A DNA stretch of 64,000 nt, from positions 310,001 to 374,000 of the forward strand of contig JANEZZ010001632.1 of the NCBI GenBank assembly GCA_026122225.1. Direction: 5' to 3'. Positions 44,280 through 55,739 of the stretch are shown piece after piece; within the stretch, counting starts at the first letter, position 1; each line of letters starts with the position of its first letter. The stretch comes from Heloderma charlesbogerti (Eukaryota > Chordata > Lepidosauria > Squamata > Helodermatidae). The notes beneath the pieces are model-generated. The model had not been told where the DNA came from and ran no database searches. It saw only the letters and a list, made by a program, of their open reading frames with translations. Both the position numbers and the translations under genes were made by a program.

Positions 44280-45384
44280 TATATTCCAGTTTTCCGCAGC
44301 CAATGGCTGAGGTGCTTTGATTGAATTAAAATTGGAGGCACACTATACTCTTACACCTGAAAAGTTTTATTTGTATAGTGTGGAATGGTAAGAATGACCC
44401 ACCCTGTTTTGTTTTTTCTGTGAGAGCCACTGATCTCCTGAGTCCAGCATGAGTGATAAGTATGTCCCGGAATCTGCGCACGTCCACACATCGTTCACTG
44501 TTGCCTAAAGCTGCCCAAACTAACCACTTAGTGCTATACTCCTGTCCTTTGGTGCCCATAGGAAATAGCAAAGAGTGGACAGCAGGTGGTGCAGTTCAGC
44601 AGACTTGGCTGGGCTGGTAGAAGGGTGAGGCTACCATTTTGGCTGTCGCAGACCACTGTCTGCTCTTGGACTGCTGCCCTGTTGCTGTGGAGACCCCAGA
44701 AACATTGAACAGGTCACAGAGGTAGAGGCAGGTCGGTGCAGGAGAAGAAAAGGAGCGCATGGCTAGGGGTGGGGCAAGGAAGGACCCACCGGAGGTGGAA
44801 AGCCCCCCCCCAGCCTACCTGGATGCTCTTGCAATTTGCAGAATATTTGCAAATGCTAATTAATATGTATAGATACAAATTTAGAAATAATGACAATTTA
44901 AAGTTCTCAGAAGACAAGCCAACCAATTTTCCATCCAAATCACACCAAATAAATTCTTCAATTAATTTGCACCCCACCCAGATAAGCCTAAATCAGTGTC
45001 TCTTCAATTTATTTCACCTTCAGTGAATTACTCCCATTCATTCTCCTCCACATCACCTCCAAATAAAATCACCTTAAATTATTTCCCCAAACTAATATCC
45101 TATCCAGTAGCCCAGGTACCTTGCCAAATCAATATCCCCCAGATTCCAATACAGGTTCCTATACTCCAATAAACTCTGAAATGGAAGACTAGGTTGCCAT
45201 GCCTTTGAACCTGGCATGTTGTGGGCATGTGGGGATTCATTCACATAATTTTGCTTGTTTTTAAAATTAGAATTATGCATTATCCTCTGAGCCCCTTGCA
45301 ATCTGGCAGTCAAAGATATGTTTTCTCCAAGAATGAGGCTTCTGGCTAGGATGGCTGGTAGCCATTGATCGACATACCTTATTA
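44280..45384. other. no recognisable feature
   Basis: Unassigned. 44980-45120 is a C/T/A-rich tract without repeats I can name. Confidence 0.45.
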
Positions 45385-45545
45385 TTTATTTATTATTAAA
45401 TTTTAGATTCCACCACTCCTCGCCCCATATTATTTCTACAACAACCCGGTGAGGTAGATTATGCTGAAAGAGGGTAACTCTTCCAAGATCACCCAAAGTA
45501 CTTAGTGGGGAATTGAATCTCAGTCTCCCCATTGGCTTCCCCTCA
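45385..45545 (-). mobile_element. MIR/CORE-SINE fragment
   Basis: AACAACCCGGTGAGGTAGAT, CCAAGATCACCCAAAG and GGGGAATTGAATCTCAGTCT in reverse-MIR order. Confidence 0.6.
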
Positions 45546-45549
45546 AAGA

Positions 45550-47575
45550 GTCTCTTATATTTCCCCAAAGAATATTTTGAAACTAAGATCAGGATTGATT
45601 GATAGCTTCTTTGGACACATGCAAATTAAAGTATAAACTCAGTCCATAAGAAATGTAATCCTAATTTTAGACAGAACACCAAAAATGTTGAAAAAATACA
45701 AATCGCTGATGAATATCCTGGGATGTTTGCCAAAAGCTATTGGCAATGTTACAGTCAGTTCATGATCAAAGTATATAAAGGGCTAGGGGTGGGAGGAAGC
45801 ACGAGTTAAAAATAAAAGAAAAGTCTACAGATGTGAAAATATTTGGAAACAAATGTCCACATTAACCCCTTCTGGAATAAACTGAAAAATTCACAGCCTT
45901 GCAATTCATTTTAACATTCTGCATGTGCAGCCAAGCCCTGGACAATGGGGGAACTTGGGAAAAAGATCTAGGCACGTGCTGTGGTCTGCCCACTCACATT
46001 GCCCATGGGTGGAGAGTTGAGACTCAGAGAATAGTGACTACTTTAATGCAACCCAGTGGTTTTGCAGTTGCACTGAGACATGAATGTGGAATTTAACTCC
46101 TAGCTCATGTGCTAAATCACTACAGTAGCTCTGACTAGTGATGCAATGCAGTCTGGATGCAGAATCTGAGAAACAGTGATAAATATGAATGGGGTGTCTG
46201 TGGAGAAGATGGTGAAATGTGTTTTCCGGTACAGAGCCAGGCTATGCAAACATATACAGCTAGGATTTTACTACAAGTTATTTTATCTCTTCCACCCAAA
46301 ATTCTAGCGGAGTCCTTCCAAGAATTCTGTTGAAAGAAAAAGGGGGGGAAAAGTCAGTATTATCAAGTGTCAGTGTAATTGATACAGATGGTCAGAAACT
46401 TGAACTTGGTATAATATAAACCTAATGTTTTCCCAGTCTCAACATACTGTTTTGAACAAAATATGGAAAAACCTCAGCACTACTGGAAGGATTAGACTGA
46501 GAATGATGTTTGGAAAACTCCAGTTACAATTACTTGTCTAAGATGAATTTAAAATCTCTCTCTCACACACACCCGCCCCCAAGCTTTTAAGCATGGAATT
46601 ACTATGTGTGGAATTTCCCAAAGATATATGTTTGATCCCTTCCCTGCCACACCATCTTTGTGTCTGCATTTACCCTCCTATTCCATACACCAGCAGGGGC
46701 CACTGACAAGAGCCCCCTGGAGTTTCTCCTCTTCTTCACCATTGGAGATGGTTTGTTCACTTGCCTCTTGCTCTGGCCCAGACAACGGTGGTGGTGAGGA
46801 GTAGGAGCAGTAGATGCCCCGGCCTACTTGCTCACCAGCTCTCTGGCTGTCAAGCAAGCAAGTGGTAGCAATGCTGAGAAAAAGGAGCAATAGCAGTGAG
46901 AAGGTAGCCTCACTGAGGGAGGGGGCCCATTGAGGGTATCCTGCCCAAGGCCCCTCAAAAACCTGGAAGCAGCCCTATATGAGAGGGTCTCCCTCACCTG
47001 TGAATTGCTGAGTGCGTTGCCACATCCCTGTCACAGGAGAGGAGGGAGAATTCCCCAAACGTTTTCACCAGACCTCATGCCCCGGGTTCCAAAATGTTGC
47101 CCCCCTGAAGCAGAGACCAAAATGGTGGGCCAAGATGGATGAGATCAGAAATAAGGCAGAATTCCTTCTGCTCCCTCTCTTTTCTATTCCATCCAATAGC
47201 AAACTCAGGTGACTGATTGCCTATCCATGTGGAAGAGAAATGGAGCCATCCCAAAATAAGACTGGCAAGAAGGGCTTGTGAACTTACAGGACCTGCAGAA
47301 CGTTTGGGTACCTGTTTGGAAGAAATGGGGGGTGGGGAGGGCGGAAGGGAATTGGTCTGCTTGAGCTCCTAATAGTGTATAGTATTCTGTAGTTGGGGTT
47401 AGGGTTGACAGAATGCTGGTTGGGATTTGAAAACCTTCCCCTCCCTTTCCCACTCTCCAGAAACCTCCCCCCTCCTGCCATATAGCAATGAGGTCCTTAA
47501 ATTTCAGATTGGCAACCAACCCTGAACCTGAGCTCTTTAATACCGTATACCACAATGGGGAAAATTTTCAGGAGG
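45550..47575. other. no recognisable feature
   Basis: Unassigned. No ORF with a recognisable domain. Confidence 0.5.
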
Positions 47576-48211
47576 GTTAGGAGTAGGGCTGTGCACCACC
47601 TCAGTACGAAGCCCGAATAACAAGGCAAAGCGGGTTGATTCAGAAGTGCCTCATCATGATATGAAGTGGATCAGACCAGCACTGAGGCGCCCTGAAGCAA
47701 AGCAGCTCCACGAAGCGCCTCATCCTCCTTGTCTACTCGGAGCTCTTCTTATGCCTTCTGAGCAGCCTAGACAGGCTGTCTCCAAAATGTATCAACTTCT
47801 GAAAGATCACACGGAGGGGCAGGAGGAGGAGGAGGAGGGAGTGGGAAGGTGAGAGGATGCAGAGGCACCAAATGTATCAATTTGAGAGAGTTCTGGCCAC
47901 CAGGAGAGGCAGGGGAAGGGGAGAGGAGAGGGAGGAGGAGGAGGAGGAGGAGGAGGGAGTGAGCTTCACTGTGAGTCAGCCTCTGTTTGCTCATTGTGAG
48001 ATAAGTGATGTTACTGGAAAGGAGAGGACTGCCTGAACGTTATTTGGCTAGAACAGTGGTTTCCAAAGTGGCGTGCATGCACCCCGGGGGGGGTGCAAAA
48101 TGATCCATTGGGATGCGTGAGCCACCTGACAATTCAGCAGCCTCCCACTGCCCTGACAAGCTGCCATTGTGTGCAGTCATGGTGGCGGTAGTGGCAGCAG
48201 CAGGATGGGAC

Positions 48212-49180
48212 TAGGGATGGGCGAAAGTCCCTTACCTGTCCTCGAAGCTTGCTTTGCAGTGGGGGGGAGGTGCTTCGGTTCTCCCCCCGAAGTTCAGGCG
48301 AAGGGGGGGAGGTGCCCTGCCTCGCCCAGCCGAAAATCAGGCCGAGGGGGAGGCGCCCCATCCCTCGCCGGTGAAATTCAGGCCGGGTAGAAGCGCCCCG
48401 TCTACCTGACCGCGAAAAAAAAAGTAAAACAAAAAACAAAAAAACCCACACACCCATGATAGGCTACGTAATGCTTTATGTAGCCTATCACGGCTAGATT
48501 TCCAAAGTCAGCCGTGATAGGCTACGTAAATCGTCACGTAACCTATCACGGGTGACTTTGGGGGGGAAAAAAAAGCGCGTACGCAAATGGCGGCGGCCCA
48601 TGGCCACCGCCATTTGCGTTCCTTATTTTGGCACGTCTAGTCTACGTAAAGATTTACGTAGACTACGGCGAAAATAAGGGAATGCTATTTGTGTTGCCCT
48701 TATTTTCGCCGTAGTCTACGTAGATCTTTACATAGACTAGATGTGCCAAAATAAGGAATGCAAATGGCGGCGCCCATGGGCCGCCGCCATTTGCGTACGC
48801 GCTTCCCCCCCCCCAAAGTCACCCGTGATAGGCTACGTGACGATTTACGTAGCCTATCACGGCTGACTTTGGAAATCTAGCCGTGATAGGCTACATAATC
48901 GTAACGTAGCCTATCACGGGTGTTTTTTGTTTTTTTTTACTTTACTTTTTTTTTTTGCAATGGCGGCGGTGGCAGCTGGTCGGGAGACCAGCCGCCACCC
49001 CCGCCGAAATGCCAACAAAACGCCGCCGGGACCCGCCGCCGGGAGGGACATTTGCAGGAGGTAAGTCCCATCCCGGGGGGGCGGGGGGCCGGCGGAGAAT
49101 TTCCCCACCAATTTTGGGGGGCCGAATGCGTTGGCATTCGGCCTCCCAAAGATTCATGGAGAAATTCTCCGCCATCCCTA
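48212..49180 (-). mobile_element. element B: palindrome-cored GC-rich hAT-like MITE
   Basis: Starts TAGGGATGGGCGAAAGTCCC and ends GAAATTCTCCGCCATCCCTA; GATGGGAC flanks both sides exactly (48204-48211, 49181-49188). 969 bp. The core 48451-48922 is one imperfect palindrome (CACCCATGATAGG to CCTATCACGGGTG) centred near 48690, itself made of smaller hairpins. AGGTAAGG on the minus strand (48230-48237) and AGGTAAGT on the plus strand (49059-49066) point outward. GC-rich tandem units lie at 48250-48400. Orientation is opposite to A and C. Confidence 0.9.
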
Positions 49181-49295
49181 GATGGGACAGGAGCTGAGAG
49201 GGAAGCTCCATGGCCCTTCTCTCTCTGCTCCAGTCCGAGCCACTGGAAGCAATTGCCCCAGCCTCTGCTAGGCATGGCAGAGGAAGCCTTAACCC

Positions 49296-50252
49296 TAGGG
49301 ATGGGGGAGAATTTCTCCCCGAAGCTTCGGGGGGCCAAGTGCCAACGTGTTCGGCCCCCGAAGTAGTTTTGGGGAGAAATTCTCCGCCCCCCTGCCCCCC
49401 CCGGGACGGGACTTACCTTTCCCGAATGTCCCTCCCGGCAGCAGGTCCCGGCGGCAGTTCGTCAGGTCTTCGACAGGGGCAGAGGCGGCAGCCGGTCTTT
49501 TGACCGGCTGCCGCCACCGCCATTCCAATAAAAGTAAAAAACAAACGCCCCCGTGATAGGCTATGTGACGATTAACGTAGCCTATCACAGCTAGATTTGC
49601 AAAGTCAGCTGTGATAGGCTACGTAAATCGTCATGTAGCCTATCACGGGTGACTTAAAAAAAAAAAAAAAAGCGCGTACAGCTAAAGGCGGCCCCCATAG
49701 GGAGCCGCCATTCACGTTCCTTATTTGGTCGCTGTAGTCTACATAAAGATTACGTAGACTACGGCGAAAATAACGGCAACGCTATTTGCGTTGCCCTTAT
49801 TTTCACCGTAGTCTACGTAAAGATTTACGTAGACTACAGCGACCAAATAAGGAAGGTGAATGGCGGCTCCCTATGGGGGCCGCCATTTGCGTACGCGCTT
49901 TTTTTTTTTTTATTAAAGTCACCCGTGATAGGCTACGTGATGATTAACCTAGCCTATCACGGCTGACTTTGCAGATCTAGCCGTGATAGGCTACGTTAAT
50001 CGTCACGTAGCCTATCACGGGGGCGTTTTTTTTTTTAACTTTTAATTTCGCGGCCGGGCAAGGCGAGGCGCCTCCTCCCTGGCCTGAATTTTGGCCGGGC
50101 GAGGCGGAAAGCCTCCCCCCTGGCCTGAATTTCGGCCGGGCGAGGCGGGAAGCCTCCCCCACCGGCCTGAACATCGGGGGGAGCAGCGAAGCGCCTCCCC
50201 CCCACCGCGAAGCAAGCTGCGAGACCAGGTAAGTGGCTTTCGTGCACTCCTG
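49296..50252 (+). mobile_element. element C: palindrome-cored GC-rich hAT-like MITE
   Basis: Starts TAGGGATGGGGGAGAATTTC and ends GGCTTTCGTGCACTCCTG; CTTAACCC flanks both sides exactly (49288-49295, 50253-50260). 957 bp. The core 49546-50025 is a 480-bp imperfect palindrome (CGCCCCCGTGATAGG to CCTATCACGGGGGCG) with its axis at about 49785 (GGCAACGC/GCGTTGCC). Within the arms are four GATAGGCTACGT-type hairpins, two CCATTTGCGT-type and two TAGTCTACGTA-type. AGGTAAGT faces outward at 49411-49418 (minus) and 50227-50234 (plus). GGCCTGAATTTCGGCC units repeat at 50051-50200. Confidence 0.9.
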
Positions 50253-50977
50253 CTTAACCCTTCCCACTCTCTTGTGGCACAAGGAAGCTGAGAAGAAAGC
50301 GCATGCTATGAGGACAGGGTAAAATGAGGATCCATAAATTCAAAAAGGGATCCTCATGATTTCATATGATTTTTAAAAGGGTGACCCACAAAACCACCAT
50401 CCTATCACAGAGGGCATCTGCCTCCATGGACTGAACCAGAGAAATCATGGATCTGCCATTCATGGGCAAGGCCATGGTGCAAAAATGGGGGGAAATGGCT
50501 CCCCCATTCCCAAGAACAAGATGGCTGTGGGTGCACATCCAGAGAGCCTAGGAGCTGGTGGCAGCAGTGGCGGGAGCCCACCCTCATTGGCAGGAGTCGC
50601 CCTCCAACCGGGTGCCCTCCTCTCCTTCTTGGGCCTCTGGCAGTTAGCGGGCTGCAGTGGGTAGTGTTTTCTCTGGCAGCACCTTCCCCGGCAGTGCCGG
50701 TAGCGGCTTCCCCAGCAGCACCAACAGCAGTGGCAGCGGTGCCCCCCGCAGAACAAGGGCCCTGCTGAGGAGCTGGGGGCTGGGTGGCGTGTTAGGGGCC
50801 TGAGCCAAATTGAGCCTGCCTTGGAAGCCCCGAAACGGCTTTCGAGTTGGATGGGGGGGTCCATGCACAGCCCTAGTTAGGAGGTAAAAGGGGGCCTTTC
50901 CCATTCTTCCTGCTCCCTGTGAGCCTGAATAACACTACAAGGCTCCTGTTCCCAGCTGGCTGGAGCCTGGAACATGG

Positions 50978-51425
50978 GGTAGGTGAATCTATCCATTTCA
51001 CTTTCTCCCACATTCATACTTTTCAGAATTTTGGCAAATTCTTAGAAAAAACAAAAAGAAATGAAATTCCCACCCACCTGCACCACCAAATTCAGTTGGT
51101 GCAGCTATTCCCAGCATGGAGGAGACCGCGTTGTATCGTCCTGTCATACAGCTGTTAAAATGAGGAGCCTATGAGAAAAAAGAGGTGGCAACCCTGATTC
51201 AACACTGACATGGCTAAATACACAGGGACCCCAAGCCAGACTTTTGAGAGCCAATGACTCAAAGCCCTGGGCCTGGATGGACAAATCTGTCGGTTTGTTT
51301 CTCCTACATTTGATTTTTTAAAATGCTCAAGTTCTTTCTGTCCCATAAATGGAGAACTTTGCGAATGTTGTGAAATCCGTATCAAAAACAAATGGAAACT
51401 AAATTCTCAGCCATCCCTAACCTTG
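50978..51425 (+). mobile_element. interspersed repeat (family of 27634-28790)
   Basis: Matches the left arm at 27.65-27.98 kb: AAATTCAGTTGGTGCAGC, TATTCCCAGCATG, AAAATGAGGAGCCTAT, CAAAGCCCTGGGCCTGGATG, then ATCTGTCGGTTTG. Ends TCAGCCATCCCTA. Confidence 0.65.
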
Positions 51426-51515
51426 GACAAAAGCACTCCTCTTAACAGGTATGGAAGACGGTTGGAGATTTCCATTGTCGATGCTGCATCTGCTCCAATA
51501 CTGTAGCCTGTACAG

Positions 51516-51650
51516 CAGGGACAGGCAACCTGGTGCCCTGCAGATGTTTTTGGACTACAACTCCCATAAGCCCCAGTCAGCATGGCCAATGATCAGGGAT
51601 TTGGGAAGTTGTCGTCCAAAACATTTGGAGGGTACCAGGTTGCCTATCTG
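51516..51650. mobile_element. palindromic hAT-like MITE
   Basis: CAGGGACAGGCAACCTGGTG to CACCAGGTT-like inverse and CCTATCTG. Flanks CTGTACAG and CTGTGCTG share six of eight bases. Confidence 0.7.
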
Positions 51651-51697
51651 CTGTGCTGGCTACAGTGATAAAAAGGAGACCTGTTGGTGTCTTTATC

Positions 51698-51785
51698 TAG
51701 TTGTTACAGCACTGACACCCAAGAGCTGCTGCCTGAGGTGGCTGCCTCACACTGCCTAATGGTAGGGCCAGCCCTGACTGGTGGG
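51698..51785 (+). mobile_element. MITE end (family of 60580 and 62822)
   Basis: TGCTGCCTGAGG, TGCCTCACACTGCCTAATGG and GGGCCAGCCCTG; only one end is present. Confidence 0.55.
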
Positions 51786-51789
51786 CTGC

Positions 51790-53257
51790 ATTCTGCTTGG
51801 CAGGTCACAAGCTGTGCAGGGTTGCTTCACAGGGGGCCCCTATTTATAACCTATTTATAAAATATCCATGAAAAGTGCAAGATATAAACTAACAAGAGTG
51901 GAGTTCATCGATGTTCCATTTGAGAGCTCATTCAAATGACCTTTCATTGCATTTTGCTTCAACCCCAATTCCTGCTTTCTTGCTGTTCTGTGCTTTTTAA
52001 GGTCTCCCTAATTTTCCTCAGGAAATGAGAAAGGGTGGAATAGAGGGCAAGGCCCTCTTAGGCTAAAGAAAGGGCAGGGAAGGGTAAAATGCTGAAGGTA
52101 GTTCATGGGGAGACTTCCAAGAATGTATGATCCAAAAACTCTACCCAAAGGGTTTTGTTTCCACATGCACATTTGATTTCTTTATACTTGACTCCTGGAC
52201 ACTTGGTGACTGGAAGCTGAATGTATGACCTGGCTTGAATGAAAAGTATTTTGTTTGAGATGGTGAGGAGATAAGTGAGTGTTAGATCCGTGATTACCCA
52301 TTAACACATGCAAATCGTCATTGTGGGCTGTAGTTATCAAGCGATGAGCATAGGGTGGCCAGGTGTCCTGCTTTGCAGAGGACGGTCCTCTATTTGAAGG
52401 TGTCCTCTATTCAAAGGGCTGCCCTGAGCAGGGGCTGCGAAGCTGCCCATCAAGAGCACCTGGGCTGAGCAGGCACACAGGTCACCTGGTCAGTGTTCTC
52501 CACTATGATGAAATACATTTCTATTTAAATCATAGCTTTTATTTCTAAATTTGCAACTATACACATACATTCACATATGCAAATATGTAAATGGGTGTCC
52601 TCGTTTGTCCTCTTTTTTTTAGCAATGCATAAGTGATCACCCTATCCATGTGTAAATTAGGCCAGGACTCCTTTGGGGCCATTTCAGGGTTTGCCTGATT
52701 GGGGGGCAGTGGGGATTGTGCGGACACTGAAATGTAGGCCATGCTGGGGTGGGGGTGGATGAAATGGCTTGCACCGTTTCTGGGAAGGGGAGCTGACCTT
52801 GGAGGTAGGCATCCGTAGCTTCTTTTGTTATCCTTCTCTTTTTAACACTTTAAAAGCTACCAGCCCTGCTGGCAGTTTTGGTGGAGGTGGCAACATGAGC
52901 AGAGCTCTGGCCACTGCCATCATGCTTCTTTCTTCCCAGAGTGCAGTGCCACCATGACGCTAGTGTGTCCAAGTTAGCATCACTTCAGGTGCACTGCACT
53001 CTGGGAAAAGGGAAGTACAGCAATGCCAGCCAAAGCTCTGCTTCTTCTGCTGCCATTGCCAAAGTCACAAGCAGAGAGAGAGACACAGCCACCTGCCCCC
53101 ATGTTAAGTGTCCCCTCCCCTCAAAATCATTTTGCGGGTGAATCATGCGCCCTGAATGCTACTGAAATGCCACCTGCGACTAGAGGTGGTGAATTGGAGC
53201 AGCCATTTTGGCTCTGCCCTAGCGTGATTCAACCCCCAGTCTTCCAGTGTATACTTC
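51790..53257. other. no recognisable feature
   Basis: Unassigned. Confidence 0.45.
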
Positions 53258-53260
53258 TTA

Positions 53261-53396
53261 GGGCGCAGTCCTATCCATGTCTAGAAAGAAAAAAGTGCTA
53301 CAACTCCCAGCATTCCCTAGCCATTTCCCATGCTGGCTGGGGAATGCTGGGAGTTGTAGGGCTTTTTTCTGTCTAAACATGCATAGGATTGCACCC
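53261..53396. mobile_element. PIF/Harbinger-like MITE
   Basis: GGGCGCAGTCCTATCCATG to GCATAGGATTGCACCC, TTA on both sides (53258-53260, 53397-53399). The arms carry CTACAACTCCCAGCATTCCC and its inverse. Confidence 0.8.
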
Positions 53397-53534
53397 TTAG
53401 TTCATCACCCCAATCCAGTAAGACATCTGAATGTGGAAACAAAGCTTCCAGGCATATACAGCTTTGCTCGGTTGAGGATGTGCATGTAGATCTAATGCAA
53501 ACCCCATCCACAACCACATCCCATATTCTATAGG

Positions 53535-53676
53535 GCTGGGGTAGGGAACATATCACCCTCCAGATGATGTTGGACTGAAGTTCCATCATGCCATCCCATT
53601 GGCTATGCTAGCTGGGGCTGATGGGAGTGGCAGTCCAAGAACAACTGGAGAGTCACAAGTTGCCCACTCCTGCCCT
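53535..53676. mobile_element. palindromic hAT-like MITE
   Basis: Starts near AGGGCTGGGGTAGGGAAC and ends AAGTTGCCCACTCCTG CCCTA; folds through CTCCAGATGATGTTGGACTG and CAGTCCAAGAACAACTGGAG. Borders approximate. Confidence 0.65.
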
Positions 53677-53802
53677 AGGGAATATGCCATCGTAGAGTAG
53701 TTTTGACCAAAATAGCTTTTTGAAAATATTAATAATGGTCTAGCATGAAGAAAACTACATTAGAGATCATATTGCCCGTCCTTTCGCAACACACAGGGTG
53801 CT

Positions 53803-54388
53803 TCCAGATGTAGCTTTTATCCTGCAACTGCCCTACCGCAAACATGGAATTTTACGAGGGGCCCAGGTTAAGGAGGGAAGAATCAGTGAGGTTCAAGGTC
53901 ATTGTGGTTCTCCAAGTTTCACTTCAAAGCTCGGTCCACCTTGTTCCCATTGCCGATGGTGAGCTCCCCCCACTCCATTTGAACAGGAAAAGTATGCATT
54001 TGGGTGTGCATTTTTTATAAGTGGGCACCCAAATGCATACTACCCCCCCACTGACTAAAGCATGAAAATGCACATTTTTAAAGTGCACATTTTTCCAAAG
54101 TACACATTTTGTGAACGAGCATTGCAAGCTTGGGAATGTGTGAGATTTGCCTGCAAAACACCCTTGTGTTTACAGGTGCGAATGAGCAAGTTCTGGGCTT
54201 AAACGAATGGGAATGAAATCCTCATACATCCCTATTCCAGATGTTGTCATCTTCTAATTGTAACCCTCCCACATCCCCCTGCCCACTAATTCTTCTGTGT
54301 TTTTTCTTACCACACACACACAAAGTCAGAATAACTGCACAGTACCCTTTGGTTGATAGGGCTGGAGCTGTCCATCTGGAAGCACCCA
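53803..54388. mobile_element. hAT-like element with a possible second element inside
   Basis: CAGGGTGCTTCCAGATG at the left and CATCTGGAAGCACCC at the right are inverted termini. A sub-element ending CTCATACATCCCTA at about 54234 and sharing blocks with 2590-2785 seems to lie inside, but its left border is unclear. It contains ATGCACATTTTT palindromic blocks at 54000-54110. Confidence 0.6.
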
Positions 54389-54389
54389 T

Positions 54390-55195
54390 TTTCTGACACA
54401 AAGAAAGTATGTGGCCATTTAATTCAATGCTTGCAAGTCTACAGCCTTACTAATTGGCAATATTTGCAAGCGGGACAAAGGTTCAAGTCAGCTGAAATAT
54501 ACTGCTAGGGAGGAATAACTGCTACATGTCATTGATTTAACTTTAAAGGAGACAGACCAAAGGAACATTTCTAAACAGGATAAACACTGTGGTGTCTGTT
54601 AGATGTCCAGGCTGTAAATTCCACAAAATAATGTATGTACAACCACACAGGTCACACTTGGTGGAAGTCTATAGACTGTACCAACCAAAATATTGATTAT
54701 TATGAAAATATTATTTTTGGTTCAGGCTTGTCTATGTTTCTGAATATATTACATTCAGATACAACGTGACTTTCTAGCAGCCCTTTCTGCATTACTGGGT
54801 GTAGTGACTGAGTGGATTACTGAGGTGGAAAAATAATTCATTATGCTATGATGAATTGGAATTTGCAGTAGTATTAAAGTGCAAAAGGCAGGTGAGGAAG
54901 AAGGAAAAAGATAGAGACTGAACTCTGTTTATCGTATGAGCATTACTCCCTTCTTACTGGGAATGTCAGTGGAAGAGAGGACTTGCTCATCACTTGCATT
55001 ATTTTCCTAGTTGGACAGTTTACAGGATCATTGAGGTCTATAGCTGTCATCCAATTAAAGCTAGGTTGTGCATGGAAAATATATGTATCTTCAGAACCCA
55101 CTTTGGTGTTTCAGATAGGCCTGCTTTCCTTTGGACAACTTTGGACAAGCCCCACTTAGCTTTGGATTCGAGGCAGAGCCTATTTGTTTATTACT
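54390..55195. other. no recognisable feature
   Basis: AT-rich, unassigned. Confidence 0.45.
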
Positions 55196-55523
55196 GGACT
55201 GCAAGGAGGTCCAATCAGTCCATCCTAAAGGAAATCAACCCTGAGTGCTCATTGGAAGGACAGATACTGATGCTGAAGCTCAAATATTTTGGCCACCTAA
55301 GGCGAAGAGAAAAGTCACTGGAAAAGACCCTGATGCTGGGAAAGATTGAAGGCAAAAGGAGAAGGGGACGGCAGAGGATGAGAGGGCTGGATAGCATCAC
55401 TGATGCAATGAATATGGACTTGAGCACACTCCGGGAGAGAGCGCAGGACAGGAAGGCCTGGCGTGCTATGGTCCATGGGGTCACGAAGAGTTGGACATGA
55501 CTGAAAAACTGAACAACAACAAT
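55196..55523 (+). mobile_element. BovB LINE, 5'-truncated
   Basis: Plus-strand copy encoding ARRSNQSILKEINPECSLEG, KLKYFGHLRRREKSLEKTL and AWRAMVHGVTKSWT, then the tail CTGAACAACAACAA. The last codon before the terminal residues is a premature stop relative to the long copy. No clear TSD. Confidence 0.9.
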
Positions 55524-55525
55524 CC

Positions 55526-55735
55526 TGCCTTTCCTCGAAGGAGCCCATGGCAGTGTACATGTTCCTCCCCCTCTACATTTTATTCTCACAACAACCTTGT
55601 GAGGTAGGTTAGGCTAAGAGTCAGTGACTGGCCCAAAGTCACCCAGTGAGGTTCATGGCAGAGAGGGGACTAGAATCCGAGTCTCCTAAATCCTAGTCCA
55701 GTACTCTAACCACTACATCACGCTGGCTCTCCAAC
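55526..55735 (-). mobile_element. MIR/CORE-SINE
   Basis: TTCTCACAACAACCTTGTGA, GTAGGTTAGGCTAAGAG, GACTGGCCCAAAGTCACCCA, GACTAGAATCCGAGTCTCC, CTCTAACCACTACATCACGC: reverse MIR with a good tRNA-like head at the right. Confidence 0.85.
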
Positions 55736-55739
55736 ACTC

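Larger units (their letters stand above)
47584..50875. mobile_element. element J: hAT-like element hosting B and C
   Basis: Starts TAGGGCTGTGCACC and ends GTCCATGCACAGCCCTA, flanked exactly by GTTAGGAG (47576-47583 and 50876-50883). Without the inserts at 48212 and 49296 it is about 1.35 kb. Its own sequence includes (GGA)n tracts (47822-47842, 47930-47955), a CAGTGGTTTCCAAAGTGGCG block at 48055 that looks like the end of a further hAT element, and a GC-rich right part. No transposase frame is recognisable. Confidence 0.75.

Noticed and set aside
48920..49366. 148-codon plus-strand ORF and overlapping frames
   Set aside because: All lie over GC-rich repeats of elements B and C and continue through TSDs and element borders.
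54994..55500. 168-codon plus-strand ORF as one gene
   Set aside because: The N-terminal third is flanking DNA and the rest is a truncated BovB 3' end.
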